Shown piece by piece: positions 8,190 to 16,090 of a stretch of DNA of 28,961 nucleotides. Source of the stretch: Fusicatenibacter_A intestinipullorum (GTDB taxonomy: Bacteria > Bacillota > Negativicutes > Acidaminococcales > Acidaminococcaceae). Positions within the stretch are counted from its first letter, which is position 1, and each line of letters starts with the position of its first letter. The stretch is from contig DWZP01000020.1 in assembly GCA_019117495.1 (NCBI GenBank), forward strand, positions 1 through 28,961, read 5' to 3'. Under the pieces are notes generated by a model. That model ran no database searches, had not been told where the DNA came from, and was given only the letters and a program-made list of their open reading frames with translations. Both the position numbers and the translations under genes were made by a program.

Positions 8190-8986
8190 TGCTCCAGTTC
8201 CTTTCTTATTTTACCGGTAATTCTGTCAACCAAAATTACAACCGCCGCTATAATTAAAATAACGGTAAATGCCATGTGGTAATTAAACGATTTGATGTAC
8301 GAAAACAGCACCATGCCGACACCGCCGCCGCCAACCATGCCTACAATGGTTGACGCCCTGACATTAACTTCGATGCAGTACAAAAACCACGCCAGAAAAC
8401 CGCCGATGCACGAAGGCACAATGCCGTGCGCCACGCGCTGCCAGAAACCTGCGCCGACCGCTTCCAGGCTTTCAAGGCAGTCTACCGAAATATCTTCCAT
8501 TGTTTCCGTAAACGCCCTTACCATAAAGGCAAAGCTGGTTATTAAAAGCGCCGCAAAACCAACGCCCGTGCCTATGCCAAGCGAGGAAAACAGTATAAAC
8601 GCCCAGACAAGCGCCGGTATATTGCGCAGAAAAGTGGCAAAGCCGCGCACAAATTTGGCGCATTTGGGAAACGGCGATACCAGTTCGCTGGCAAAGAGCG
8701 CCGTAAAAAACGCCAGTATTCCGGCAATGGTGGTTGAAGAAATGGCCATGGCAATGGTTACAGCCACACTGTCCAGAATATTGTACATTCTTATATCGGT
8801 AGGAAACTGCGGCGGAAAAAAATCCTCTGACAAAAACAGCCAGAACTGGTCGAGATTGGCTATCACCGCCAGCGGCGAAAACTCCGTAAAGAAGCTGCAT
8901 ATAGCGTACAGCAGCACAATTACCACAAAAAAGATATTATATATTCTTTTTTCAGCAGGCGGCATAACTGATATGCTGTTCTTCAC
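8186..8986 (-). CDS. phnE: Phosphonate ABC transporter permease PhnE (first copy)
   Basis: This is the partner permease of the PhnCDE importer, about 266 residues. It shows the same organisation: an N-terminal helix (IYNIFFVVIVLLYAICSFF), several core helices, the loop TETMEDISVDCLESLEAVGA, and a C-terminal TIVGMVGGGGVGMVLF matching the PhnE family. I choose the GTG at 8986 because a strong GGAGGAG lies 6 nt before it. The longer reading from TTG at 9001 would use that Shine-Dalgarno as coding sequence, and an internal ATG at 8965 is also possible. The gene overlaps the end of phnC by 35 nt, indicating tight coupling. Confidence 0.88.
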   Translation of the reverse strand: MKNSISVMPPAEKRIYNIFFVVIVLLYAICSFFTEFSPLAVIANLDQFWLFLSEDFFPPQFPTDIRMYNILDSVAVTIAMAISSTTIAGILAFFTALFASELVSPFPKCAKFVRGFATFLRNIPALVWAFILFSSLGIGTGVGFAALLITSFAFMVRAFTETMEDISVDCLESLEAVGAGFWQRVAHGIVPSCIGGFLAWFLYCIEVNVRASTIVGMVGGGGVGMVLFSYIKSFNYHMAFTVILIIAAVVILVDRITGKIRKELEQ

Positions 8987-9758
8987 TTTCTGCTCCTCCA
9001 ATTAAATTGGCACTGATTGTGCCGTATATTTTTTCCACAACCTCGTCCGTTAATTCTTCCGGTTTGCCGTCAAACACAATCGTGCCTTTGGATAAACCGA
9101 TAATGCGGGTAGAATATTTTTTGGCAACCTCAAGCTGATGTAAATTTACAATACAGGTTATCTGCCGCTCTTTAACAAGCCCTGCCAGAATATCCATAAT
9201 TTTTTTGGCACTGGAGGGGTCAAGCGAGGCAATCGGTTCATCGGCCAGCATGATTTTTGGGCGCTGCATAATTGCCCGGGCAATACCCACGCGCTGTTTC
9301 TGCCCGCCGGATAAATCGGCCGCGCGGTTATAACAGAATGCGCCCAGGCCCATTTCTTCAAGCAGGCTGATAGCACGCAGCTTTTCTTCTTCAGGGTAAA
9401 TGCCCAAAATGCCCTTAATGCCGTCCAGATAACCTAAATAACCATGCAGCACATTTTGCAGTACGGAAAGACGGTATACAAGGTTATAGTTCTGGAAAAT
9501 CATGCCAACCTTGCGGCGCACCGCACGCAGCTTTTTGCCGCCGATACTGGTAATATTTTCGCCGTCAAGGCATATTTCGCCGTCCGAAACATCAATCAGC
9601 CTGTTTACTGTGCGCAGCAGTGTGCTTTTACCGCTGCCGCTGGGGCCAATTACCGATATGAATTCGCCCGCGGCAATTTCCAGGTTGATATTATGCAGCG
9701 CATGCACGTTATTATTATAGTATTTGTTTACATTTACAAATTTCAAAACAGGTTCCAT
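8952..9758 (-). CDS. phnC: Phosphonate ABC transporter ATP-binding protein PhnC
   Basis: This is the ATPase that drives the PhnDEE importer. Motifs: Walker A GPSGSGKS (38-45), Q-loop MIFQNYNLV (about 86-94), signature LSGGQ (149-153), Walker B IMLADEPIASLDP (169-181) and switch His in NLHQLEVAKKY. The wording ADEPIASLDP and NLHQ is characteristic of PhnC, compared with LDEP/THD in most ABC ATPases. The 268-residue length is normal. GGGAG stands 8-9 nt before the ATG. It follows phnD by 32 nt. Confidence 0.92.
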   Translation of the reverse strand: MEPVLKFVNVNKYYNNNVHALHNINLEIAAGEFISVIGPSGSGKSTLLRTVNRLIDVSDGEICLDGENITSIGGKKLRAVRRKVGMIFQNYNLVYRLSVLQNVLHGYLGYLDGIKGILGIYPEEEKLRAISLLEEMGLGAFCYNRAADLSGGQKQRVGIARAIMQRPKIMLADEPIASLDPSSAKKIMDILAGLVKERQITCIVNLHQLEVAKKYSTRIIGLSKGTIVFDGKPEELTDEVVEKIYGTISANLIGGAESEEQHISYAAC

Positions 9759-9790
9759 AAAACATTCTCCCGCCCTCAGGCTAAAACCTA

Positions 9791-10705
9791 TTAATGAACA
9801 TTAATATTTTTGTTCAGCTCTACAATCGGCTGGTAATCTTCCATGCTGCATTCCACAAAACGCGCATCGGCTTTTTTGATTACCTTGTCAAAATAATCTT
9901 TATTGTTGTATTCAACCAGGAATTTGGTTAAGGTTTTCTTCAGGTCTTCATTAACTGTTTTGCTTACAACCATTGCTTCTGCCGGAATAGCGGCGGAAGA
10001 ATGAACAACTTTAACGGCGTTTTCATCGGCATTGCCGTTTTTAAATTCGCTTGCCATAATCTGGTCGGAAATAGGCACAATGTCCACATCGCCTTTAATT
10101 ACAGCCTGCAAACCGGCCTGATGCTTGCCGGAGAAGCTTACCGCTTCAAAAAATTCGCCGTTAGTATGGATTTTTTCATTGGTTAAATGCAAATCAGGAA
10201 ATGCTTTCATAATTTCGGAGGTCGGCACCAGATTGCCGGAAGTGGAATCCGGGTCAACAAAAGCAATGGTTTTGCCCTTAAAATCTTTAATGCTGTTGAT
10301 TTCGTTGTTATCCTTTTGGGTAACAAATACGGAATGGTAAACAGCCTGCGCTTTATCGCCGTTAGGGGCTTTCATAACAATAGGCGTTACGCCTGCGCGT
10401 TCAGCACCCATGGCAACTGCCAAAGCGCCCATATATGCCATATCGGCTTTGCCGGTGCGCAGTGCTTCAATAATGGCGGTATAATCGCTTGCCTGTATTT
10501 CTTTAACATCCATGTTAATTACTTTGCCAAGGTCTTTGGCAAGAGTGCTTCTTGCGTCAGTGCTGTCCGTAGTGGATTCATTCGGCGCATAAGCGATGGT
10601 AAAGGTTTTCTTTTCAGCCTGCTGGCTGTTGCCGCCGCAGCCTGCTGCAAAGCTGCCAAATGCTACCATGGCAGACAATAAAACACATGCGATACTCTTT
10701 TTCAT
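9791..10705 (-). CDS. phnD: Phosphonate/phosphite-type ABC transporter substrate-binding lipoprotein PhnD
   Basis: This is the binding lipoprotein of the PhnCDE system. The signal peptide ends in FAAGC with lipidated Cys23. A two-lobe binding fold follows, with the PhnD hallmark DPDSTSGNLVP (from residue 151) that helps form the phosphonate pocket, and YMGALAVAMGAERAG around 91-105. The 304-residue length is typical. The start has AAGGGGGA upstream and lies 16 nt past the alcohol dehydrogenase stop. The true ligand (AEP, another phosphonate or phosphite) cannot be read from the sequence, but phnX in the same operon favours AEP-like compounds. Confidence 0.92.
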   Translation of the reverse strand: MKKSIACVLLSAMVAFGSFAAGCGGNSQQAEKKTFTIAYAPNESTTDSTDARSTLAKDLGKVINMDVKEIQASDYTAIIEALRTGKADMAYMGALAVAMGAERAGVTPIVMKAPNGDKAQAVYHSVFVTQKDNNEINSIKDFKGKTIAFVDPDSTSGNLVPTSEIMKAFPDLHLTNEKIHTNGEFFEAVSFSGKHQAGLQAVIKGDVDIVPISDQIMASEFKNGNADENAVKVVHSSAAIPAEAMVVSKTVNEDLKKTLTKFLVEYNNKDYFDKVIKKADARFVECSMEDYQPIVELNKNINVH

Positions 10706-10721
10706 AATTTAATCCCCCTTG

Positions 10722-11840
10722 TTAAAATACGCTTCTTAAAATTTCTTCAACATTAACGGCAGTAAGCTCGGCCGGATTGTTATCGGCGCGGCCTTTGGTC
10801 ATGCTGTGAGCAACAAGTTCTTCAAAGTCGCTTTCGTTAGCGCCCCACTGACTTAATTTAGCCGGGCTGCCGGATTTTTCAAGAATGGCAGTAACTTTTT
10901 CCGAAAGCTCGCTGACGTTTTCAACACCAAAAGCACCAAACAGTTCTTTTCTGTTTTTAATATACGGCTGGTTTAAACGCATAACAGGTGCCAAAAGCAT
11001 GCTTACCGCAACGCCGTGCGGAATATGGTATTTCATTGTCAGCGGGTAAGAGATGGAATGGCAGGCCGTAGTGCGCGTATTGCTGAATGCCAGCCCTGCC
11101 AGCATACTGCCCTGCGCCATGGCGTCATGTGCTTCTTCCTTGCCGCACAAAAGCCCGTCAATATTTTCCATAATAATTTTAATGGCAGCAAGTGCAGCAG
11201 CACGCGACACGGTATTGCTTGCCTTGGCCCAGTAACTTTCAGCAGCATGGCATACCGCGTCCAGCGCGGAAGATACTGCCAGTTTAACCGGCATGGTAGA
11301 TGCCAGTACAGGGTCGATAACGGCTGCATAAGCGTAGTTATCCTGCGTATCGACAGAATATTTTTTGTTGTGCTCGGAATCCCACACAGTGGCCCAGCAG
11401 GTTACTTCGCTGCCGGTGCCTGCCGTTGTCGGAACGCCAATCCACTTGCACTGCGGTTTGCTGTAAGCCTTATCAGCAATCATAGTGCGCATGGCTTCCA
11501 GAGAATCTACCGGCTGAGCGTACAGGCAGCACAGCGATTTGCCCACATCCAGCACACTGCCGCCGCCAACGGCAATAACCAGTTCATAATTTTCGTTTTT
11601 GGTTTCATTATAAATTTCATATAACTGAAACATTTCCGGGTTAGACCAGGCAAAGGTTTTTATTGTTAAAATATCTGCAAAAGCAGCTGCCGTTTCTTTT
11701 ATATAACGGTTTTCAAGCACGCTTTCATCCCAGATAAGCAGCAAAATTTTTTTAGGGTTCAAACCGTTTACCAGCTGCGGCAATACCGAAAGGCTGCCAA
11801 CTCCCTGATAAGTTCTTACCGGATTATAATAAGTATTCAA
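10722..11840 (-). CDS. Iron-containing alcohol dehydrogenase of the phosphonate operon (possible phosphonoacetaldehyde or acetaldehyde reductase)
   Basis: This is a group III iron-dependent NAD(P)H alcohol dehydrogenase. Counting from the start chosen here, the nucleotide loop GGGS is at 92-95, and the metal ligands D194, H198, H261 and H275 match the spacing of FucO-type enzymes, so it should be active. I choose TTG at 11840: AGGGAGGG lies just upstream and it gives the usual LNTYYNPVRTYQG opening at 372 residues. The in-frame ATG at 11912 lies 56 nt inside phnX. It sits between phnX and phnD. Substrate is inferred from position: reduction of phosphonoacetaldehyde to 2-hydroxyethylphosphonate, the reverse oxidation, or reduction of the acetaldehyde made by PhnX to ethanol. 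The sequence alone does not decide among these. Confidence 0.82.
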   Translation of the reverse strand: MNTYYNPVRTYQGVGSLSVLPQLVNGLNPKKILLLIWDESVLENRYIKETAAAFADILTIKTFAWSNPEMFQLYEIYNETKNENYELVIAVGGGSVLDVGKSLCCLYAQPVDSLEAMRTMIADKAYSKPQCKWIGVPTTAGTGSEVTCWATVWDSEHNKKYSVDTQDNYAYAAVIDPVLASTMPVKLAVSSALDAVCHAAESYWAKASNTVSRAAALAAIKIIMENIDGLLCGKEEAHDAMAQGSMLAGLAFSNTRTTACHSISYPLTMKYHIPHGVAVSMLLAPVMRLNQPYIKNRKELFGAFGVENVSELSEKVTAILEKSGSPAKLSQWGANESDFEELVAHSMTKGRADNNPAELTAVNVEEILRSVF

Positions 11841-11856
11841 CAAAAAGCCCTCCCTG

Positions 11857-12651
11857 TTATAAGCTTTCGTTAATTTCAGCAATAACTTCCGGCAGCTCTG
11901 TAATATCTTCAATTACATAATCTGCACCGGCATCCAGATAAATTTTTCTTGCTTTTTCGTGCAGTTCTTTTTTAGCCTGTTCATCAAGAGCATTATACTC
12001 AGCTTCGTTAAGGCCAACCACGTTAGAGCCTTTAATAATGCCCACGGACCATGCGCCTGCATTTTTGCCTTCCAAAATATCCATAACGGTATCACCGGTT
12101 TTTACAACCAGCTTGGGCGGATAAACATTTAACTGGCGCATGCATTCAAACACCATAAAAGGAGTGGGGCGGCTGTATTCGGTAACATCAGGAGTTACGC
12201 AGCAGTCAGGCTCATAGCCCTGTTCTTTGGCTACCGGCAGTACATACTGCATCATTTCGCTGGTGTAACCGGTGGTAGAACCGATTTTTAAGCCCATTTC
12301 CCTTAATTTTTCCACGGTTTCCTTTACACCGGGAATAAGTTTGCTGTACTCGGCAACAACGGTGCGCAGATTGCCTTCAAAGCACTGGTAAACATCTTCA
12401 ATATCGTCCTCGTTCCAGCTGCGGCTGTAAGTGTCTTCCCAAAGTTTCTGGCCTTTTTCGGTGGAAAGCATGGTTTTAATATGAGCTTTCTTTTCCATTC
12501 CCATCGGCGCGTTAATTTCAGCTTTGGTAAATACCAGCCCTTTCTGACGGAAAGTTCTGTCAAAAACATCTACCGGCGCCTGAGAGCCAAAATCGGTAGT
12601 AGTACCTGCCCAGTCGAATACTACCATTTTAATTTGCTGCTTTTCTGTCAT
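11857..12651 (-). CDS. phnX: Phosphonoacetaldehyde hydrolase (phosphonatase)
   Basis: PhnX cleaves the C-P bond of phosphonoacetaldehyde to acetaldehyde and phosphate. This HAD-family protein has its nucleophile D13 in VVFDWAGTTTD, the phosphonatase form of the DxDGT motif. The Schiff-base lysine falls in APMGMEKKAHI (K54 by comparison with MGLLKIDH of Bacillus PhnX). Motif II/III and the second acidic cluster are in GSTTGYTSEMM, SRPTPFM and VVKTGDTVMDI. The 264-residue length is normal. It is the first gene of the operon, with AGGAG 8 nt before ATG and a predicted promoter at 12715-12743. Together with PhnW it forms the classic two-step AEP pathway. Confidence 0.96.
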   Translation of the reverse strand: MTEKQQIKMVVFDWAGTTTDFGSQAPVDVFDRTFRQKGLVFTKAEINAPMGMEKKAHIKTMLSTEKGQKLWEDTYSRSWNEDDIEDVYQCFEGNLRTVVAEYSKLIPGVKETVEKLREMGLKIGSTTGYTSEMMQYVLPVAKEQGYEPDCCVTPDVTEYSRPTPFMVFECMRQLNVYPPKLVVKTGDTVMDILEGKNAGAWSVGIIKGSNVVGLNEAEYNALDEQAKKELHEKARKIYLDAGADYVIEDITELPEVIAEINESL

Positions 12652-12714
12652 GATAATTCTCCTTTGCTGTTTTTTGCTTTTTTATATTTTATATTTGCTG
12701 TTTTCTACGGCTTT

Positions 12715-12743
12715 ATCTTATCGCACTTAACATTCCTAAACAA
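12715..12743 (-). promoter_or_regulatory. Predicted promoter of the phnX operon
   Basis: On the minus strand TTGTTT (12738-12743) and TAAGAT (12715-12720) are separated by 17 nt, about 63 nt before the phnX start. The overlapping TTAGGAATGTTAA has a near-match (TTAGTAATGTAAA) upstream of the other phosphonate operon at 5999-6011. Confidence 0.5.
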
Positions 12744-12788
12744 GCAAATACAGTTAAAGTTATTTTTAAATCTGCGTAAAATAAAAAA

Positions 12789-12822
12789 CGCAGCCGGCAG
12801 GCTTTTAACCCGTCAGCTGCGG
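12789..12822 (-). terminator. Rho-independent terminator after the DeoR-type regulator
   Basis: The minus-strand stem starts CGCAGC and ends GCTGCG, about 13 bp with one mismatch and two wobbles, followed by TTTTTTATTTT. It separates the regulator transcript from the phnX promoter. The other strand also ends in a T-run, but no plus-strand gene enters it. Confidence 0.85.
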
Positions 12823-12836
12823 TATTTTTTATTATT

Positions 12837-13592
12837 TTATTCAATGCAAATGCCGGCATGGCGGTAAAGCTCACGTACATCCGGTTCTACGCTGTCCATA
12901 ACCAAAAGGTCTATCATCCGGTTATCCATAATTACCTTTTTGGAACGGCGCCCTAATTTGCTGCTGTCCATAACGGCAATTACTTTGGAGGAATTTCTTG
13001 CCATCAGCTGCATAACGCCAATTTCCGCAAAACGGAAATCGGTAAAACCAACTTCTGCATCGACGCTGTTGACTGACAAGAAGCAAATATCGGGATAATA
13101 ACGGGAAAGTTCCCTTTCGCAGATGCTGCCGTAAGTGGAGTGTTCCAGGCTGTCCAAATCACCGCCCAGCACTATCGTGCGCAGCGACTGGTTCTGCATC
13201 AGCACCATGGCCGCCGAAACATTGTTGGTCACTATGGTTAAATCCGTAAAGCGCTTAATTAATTCCTGCGCCAGAATAACATTGGTTGTGCCGGAGTTTA
13301 AGGCAATCACGCTGCCCGGGCGCAAATGTTCCAGCGCTTTAAGCGCCGCCCGGCGTTTTTCTTCAATATGGATGATTTCACGCCCGCTGAAATTACTGAA
13401 GGCCAGCATATAATCCGGCAGGCTTGCGCCGCCGTGCACGCATTTAAGCTGCCCCTGTTCTTCCAGCGCTTTTAAATCGCGGCGCACGGTATCTACCGAT
13501 ACGTTTAAACTTTTGGCTATTTCTGTTACTTTAACCGTACTTTTAAGCTGTAACTGCTGCAAAATAAATGCAGCCCTGTCATTATAAAGCAT
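12837..13592 (-). CDS. DeoR-family transcriptional regulator, candidate regulator of the phosphonate genes
   Basis: The N-terminal winged helix-turn-helix (about 18-52) includes TEIAKSLNVSVDTVRRDLKA, the DeoR-family hallmark. The C-terminal sensor domain of the phosphosugar-isomerase-like fold carries ALNSGTTNVILAQEL (about 97-111) and VTNNVSAAMVL. The 251-residue length is standard. It has its own -10 TATAAT upstream and its own terminator, and lies directly upstream of, and in the same orientation as, the phnX operon. Known members sense phosphorylated small molecules. Control of phn genes by it is inferred from position only; sugar regulation elsewhere in the genome is an alternative. Confidence 0.88.
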   Translation of the reverse strand: MLYNDRAAFILQQLQLKSTVKVTEIAKSLNVSVDTVRRDLKALEEQGQLKCVHGGASLPDYMLAFSNFSGREIIHIEEKRRAALKALEHLRPGSVIALNSGTTNVILAQELIKRFTDLTIVTNNVSAAMVLMQNQSLRTIVLGGDLDSLEHSTYGSICERELSRYYPDICFLSVNSVDAEVGFTDFRFAEIGVMQLMARNSSKVIAVMDSSKLGRRSKKVIMDNRMIDLLVMDSVEPDVRELYRHAGICIE

Positions 13593-13627
13593 TTCTTTTA
13601 CTCCTGCATTAATAAACTATGTATTTT

Positions 13628-13656
13628 ATTATATACGAATTGGCGCATAAACGAAA
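13628..13656 (-). promoter_or_regulatory. Predicted promoter of the DeoR-type regulator
   Basis: A consensus TATAAT on the minus strand (13628-13633) lies 35 nt before the start. The -35 at the matching distance is a weak TTTCGT (13651-13656). Confidence 0.45.
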
Positions 13657-13704
13657 CGGCACGGCGCTGTTAAATTTATGTAAAAGCAGCGGCTTAAAAA
13701 TGGG

Positions 13705-13786
13705 CAAAAAAAAAGCCCTTACGAGAAGGGCCAAATGAGGGGCTATTTGATGATTTAAGTATACCATTTTTAACGCCAATTAGCAA
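13705..13786 (-). ncRNA. Candidate very short RNA with its own promoter and terminator
   Basis: On the minus strand TTGCTA (13781-13786), a 17-nt spacer and TATACT (13758-13763) form a near-consensus promoter. Transcription would begin near 13751 and stop at the hairpin plus T-run at 13705-13731, giving an RNA of about 45 nt with no open reading frame. It lies in the gap between the LCP and DeoR genes. It may instead be only a promoter with an attenuating terminator for the regulator. Confidence 0.3.
13715..13731 (-). terminator. Rho-independent terminator downstream of the LCP gene
   Basis: The minus-strand hairpin GCCCTT-ctcgt-AAGGGC is followed by nine T. It lies about 107 nt past the LCP stop, an unusually long gap. 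A good promoter sits between the two (13758-13786), so it may end a separate short RNA as well. Confidence 0.8.
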
Positions 13787-13837
13787 GTGGTAATTAAAAA
13801 AACTTTAAAATTTTGTGACTTATGAAACAGTTTTTTA

Positions 13838-15310
13838 TTATTTATAGTCTTTGCCGACATAAACAATTCCGTCATAATCGGCACCGTCCTTGCGGCTGAT
13901 ACTCATTCCGTGCACAAACGGGGCTTCCGTAAGGCGTGTAACAACGCGCCCGCTGGTGGTTGTGGAAACTATTAATGTTTCTTCACGCACATTGCCGCTG
14001 CCGCCGTCAGTTACGCTCATGCCAAGATTGCTGAGGCGCTCGCGTGCGCTGGCAGCCTTGGCTGGGTCACCGCTGCAGTCGATTACAACAATGCGTATTA
14101 CGCCGCCGTAGCTCTGCTTAGGCGTTTCTTTTATTTCCGTACTGCTGCTTCCGGCACTTTCACCGGCAAATTCCTGCACGGCTTTTTTGGCGGAACGTTT
14201 GCTGCCGGTTTTTTTGCTGTCATCCGTACTGCGTTTGTCAGCTTTTTCTTCAACAGTCTTTTTGCCGCTGCTGTCTAATTTATCCTTGTCTTTATTTTCA
14301 GCATCGGCTTTTTCTTCATCGAGTTTTTTGTCAATACCGTTAAGTTCGTTTTCAATTTCCTGCTTAGCGCGTTCCAGATTACGTACATATTCTGCTTCCA
14401 TGCGTTCTGCGCCGCGGCGGTAACGGTCCGTCATTTCCGCACCCTGCATTTCGGCCATCTGCTTGCGCAAATCCGTAATATCAGGAATCCAGTAGCTTAC
14501 GCCGTCAATATATTCCGGCAGGCCCGGCACCATGGCAGCGTGCAGGCCGCCCTGTTTTTCCATCATGCCATGCAGGGCCTGCGCCAAGTCCATCATATCG
14601 CCGATGGATAAATCGGTATCCACCATTTTGTTGGCCTGTTCTACCAATGCAGGCAGCTTGGGTATAATTTCCACCGAAGTAACTTTACTGTAAACGGCTT
14701 TTAAAAATTTCTGCTGCCTTCTGATACGGCCGATATCGCCTTCTTCATCGCGGTAACGCACATACTGAATGGCCTTGTCGCCGTCCATATGCTGCATGCC
14801 AGGTGCAAGGTCAATGGTAAAGCCGTCCCACTCGTCATAATAGCTCATGGGCTTTTCAACTTCAATATCCACGCCGCCAATAGCGTCTACCAGCCCTTTA
14901 AAGCCTTTAAAGTCTATCATAACATAGTTGTTAATGCGTATTCCCAAAAGCTCTTCCGTAGTTTGCTGCGTAAGCTTGTGCCCGCCAAAGGCAAAGGCAT
15001 GGTTAATTTTATCCCAGCCGTACCCGGGAATTTTAACCCTTGTATCGCGCGGCACGGAAAGCAGGGAAACATTGTTGTTGTCACTGTCAAGCATTACAAC
15101 AAACAAAGTATCGCTGCGGCCTGTATCTTCTTCGGAAGGCCTTTCGTCAACGCCCAAAACAACGATATTCTTTTTCAAATCAAGACGCTCGGACTTGCTT
15201 AAATTATCCAGCGGGCTGTCACCGTCTATAAAAGAATAAGACCAGTAGCTTGCTGCCGCTATTAAAATAAGCGCCAGCACCAAAATTTTTTTGACATGCG
15301 ATGTCAGCAA
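13838..15310 (-). CDS. LCP-family (LytR-CpsA-Psr) envelope protein with C-terminal LytR_C domain
   Basis: LCP proteins transfer lipid-linked glycopolymers onto peptidoglycan or related acceptors outside the membrane. This 490-residue protein has one N-terminal membrane helix (about 8-27). An LCP catalytic domain (about 45-235) includes GRSDTLFVVML, SVPRDTRVKIPGYGWDKINHA and the arginine cluster GRIRRQQKFL. A long charged region rich in Lys, Glu and Asp (about 305-400, probably coiled then disordered) leads to a C-terminal LytR_C domain starting near GGVIRIVVIDCSG. The start is a TTG with GGGGGA 6 nt upstream, overlapping the Nudix stop by 7 nt, so the two are translationally coupled. The acceptor in this organism is unknown. 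Confidence 0.88.
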   Translation of the reverse strand: MLTSHVKKILVLALILIAAASYWSYSFIDGDSPLDNLSKSERLDLKKNIVVLGVDERPSEEDTGRSDTLFVVMLDSDNNNVSLLSVPRDTRVKIPGYGWDKINHAFAFGGHKLTQQTTEELLGIRINNYVMIDFKGFKGLVDAIGGVDIEVEKPMSYYDEWDGFTIDLAPGMQHMDGDKAIQYVRYRDEEGDIGRIRRQQKFLKAVYSKVTSVEIIPKLPALVEQANKMVDTDLSIGDMMDLAQALHGMMEKQGGLHAAMVPGLPEYIDGVSYWIPDITDLRKQMAEMQGAEMTDRYRRGAERMEAEYVRNLERAKQEIENELNGIDKKLDEEKADAENKDKDKLDSSGKKTVEEKADKRSTDDSKKTGSKRSAKKAVQEFAGESAGSSSTEIKETPKQSYGGVIRIVVIDCSGDPAKAASARERLSNLGMSVTDGGSGNVREETLIVSTTTSGRVVTRLTEAPFVHGMSISRKDGADYDGIVYVGKDYK

Positions 15311-15972
15311 GTTGTTTCCCCCTCTAACGCCGCTTTAATATCGGCGGCAAATCTGTTTAAAAATCCGTGCAGAATGCGCGCGGTCAGCCCCCAGATAACG
15401 TGGCCGCCATATTCGTAAATATAAACATGGTAGCCTTTGCGTTTATTCCATTCGTGCGGCTGGCGCGGCAAAAGGTCAAACGGAAAATCGTCTCCCGCTT
15501 TATTTGCCAGTTCCATATGGGCAATACGCGGAGGATTTTTCAGCAGAAAATCAAGCGGCACGGTAAAAACCTCGTCAACTTCATCTTTGTTAAAATTAAA
15601 CTGCCCGCTGTGCTCAATATAGCCCACATAAGGGTGAATAACAGGCCCCATATGCGTTACCAGATAATTAAGGCCGCCCACGATTTTTATGCTGCTGCTT
15701 TCAAGCCCCAGTTCTTCGCAGGTTTCCCTTACGGCCGTTGCCTCAAAACTTTCGTCGCTGCATTCTGCCCTGCCGCCGGGAAAGCATACATCACCCGGCT
15801 GCCAGCCGAGTTTCGCGGCGCGTACCTCAAACAGTACGCTTACGCCCTGCGGCGTATTTACCAGCGGCAAAAGTACGGCAGCATCCCATAAATTATCGTC
15901 GCGGTCCAGCGAAGGTTTTTGTCCTTCCAGTTTTTTACCGATTGCGGAAGTTATTTTTTCCAGTGCCTCCAT
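15304..15972 (-). CDS. Nudix hydrolase, CoA pyrophosphatase type (NudL-like)
   Basis: This predicted cytosolic Nudix enzyme probably cleaves coenzyme A or acyl-CoA to 3',5'-ADP and (acyl-)phosphopantetheine. The Nudix box is complete: GGRAECSDESFEATAVRETC followed by EELG, with the catalytic REXXEE-type core. The CoA-type signature precedes it: LLPLVNTPQG and an LGWQPGDVCFPGGR stretch. I start at ATG 15972 (222 residues) because AGAGG lies 6-7 nt upstream; the GTG at 15990 would place this ribosome site inside the gene. It overlaps the LCP gene by 7 nt. A general nucleotide hydrolase remains possible. Confidence 0.85.
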   Translation of the reverse strand: MEALEKITSAIGKKLEGQKPSLDRDDNLWDAAVLLPLVNTPQGVSVLFEVRAAKLGWQPGDVCFPGGRAECSDESFEATAVRETCEELGLESSSIKIVGGLNYLVTHMGPVIHPYVGYIEHSGQFNFNKDEVDEVFTVPLDFLLKNPPRIAHMELANKAGDDFPFDLLPRQPHEWNKRKGYHVYIYEYGGHVIWGLTARILHGFLNRFAADIKAALEGETTC

Positions 15973-16061
15973 AAAATACCTCTTTTCCACTTAAATAATT
16001 TTCTGCGTATGCCGTTATTTTCCTGCCGCAGCTTGTAAATTATCTTTGAACAATGAAGAAA

Positions 16062-16084
16062 GACGGCAGGTTATGCCTGCCGCC
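16062..16084 (-). terminator. Terminator of the livHMGF-CBS/ACT-DUF951 operon
   Basis: Minus-strand arms GGCGGCAGG and CCTGCCGTC (one wobble) with a 5-nt loop are followed by TTTCTT. It lies 7 nt past the DUF951 stop. The T-run is interrupted, so strength is moderate. Confidence 0.7.
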
Positions 16085-16090
16085 TTCAAC

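Noticed and set aside
8292..9005. A long plus-strand frame of 237 codons opposite phnE
   Set aside because: It is the mirror of two overlapping genuine transporter genes; low-complexity Pro/Thr/Met content and no recognisable domain.
11016..11624. A 202-codon plus-strand frame opposite the alcohol dehydrogenase
   Set aside because: The dehydrogenase frame has intact catalytic residues; the opposite frame shows no motif.
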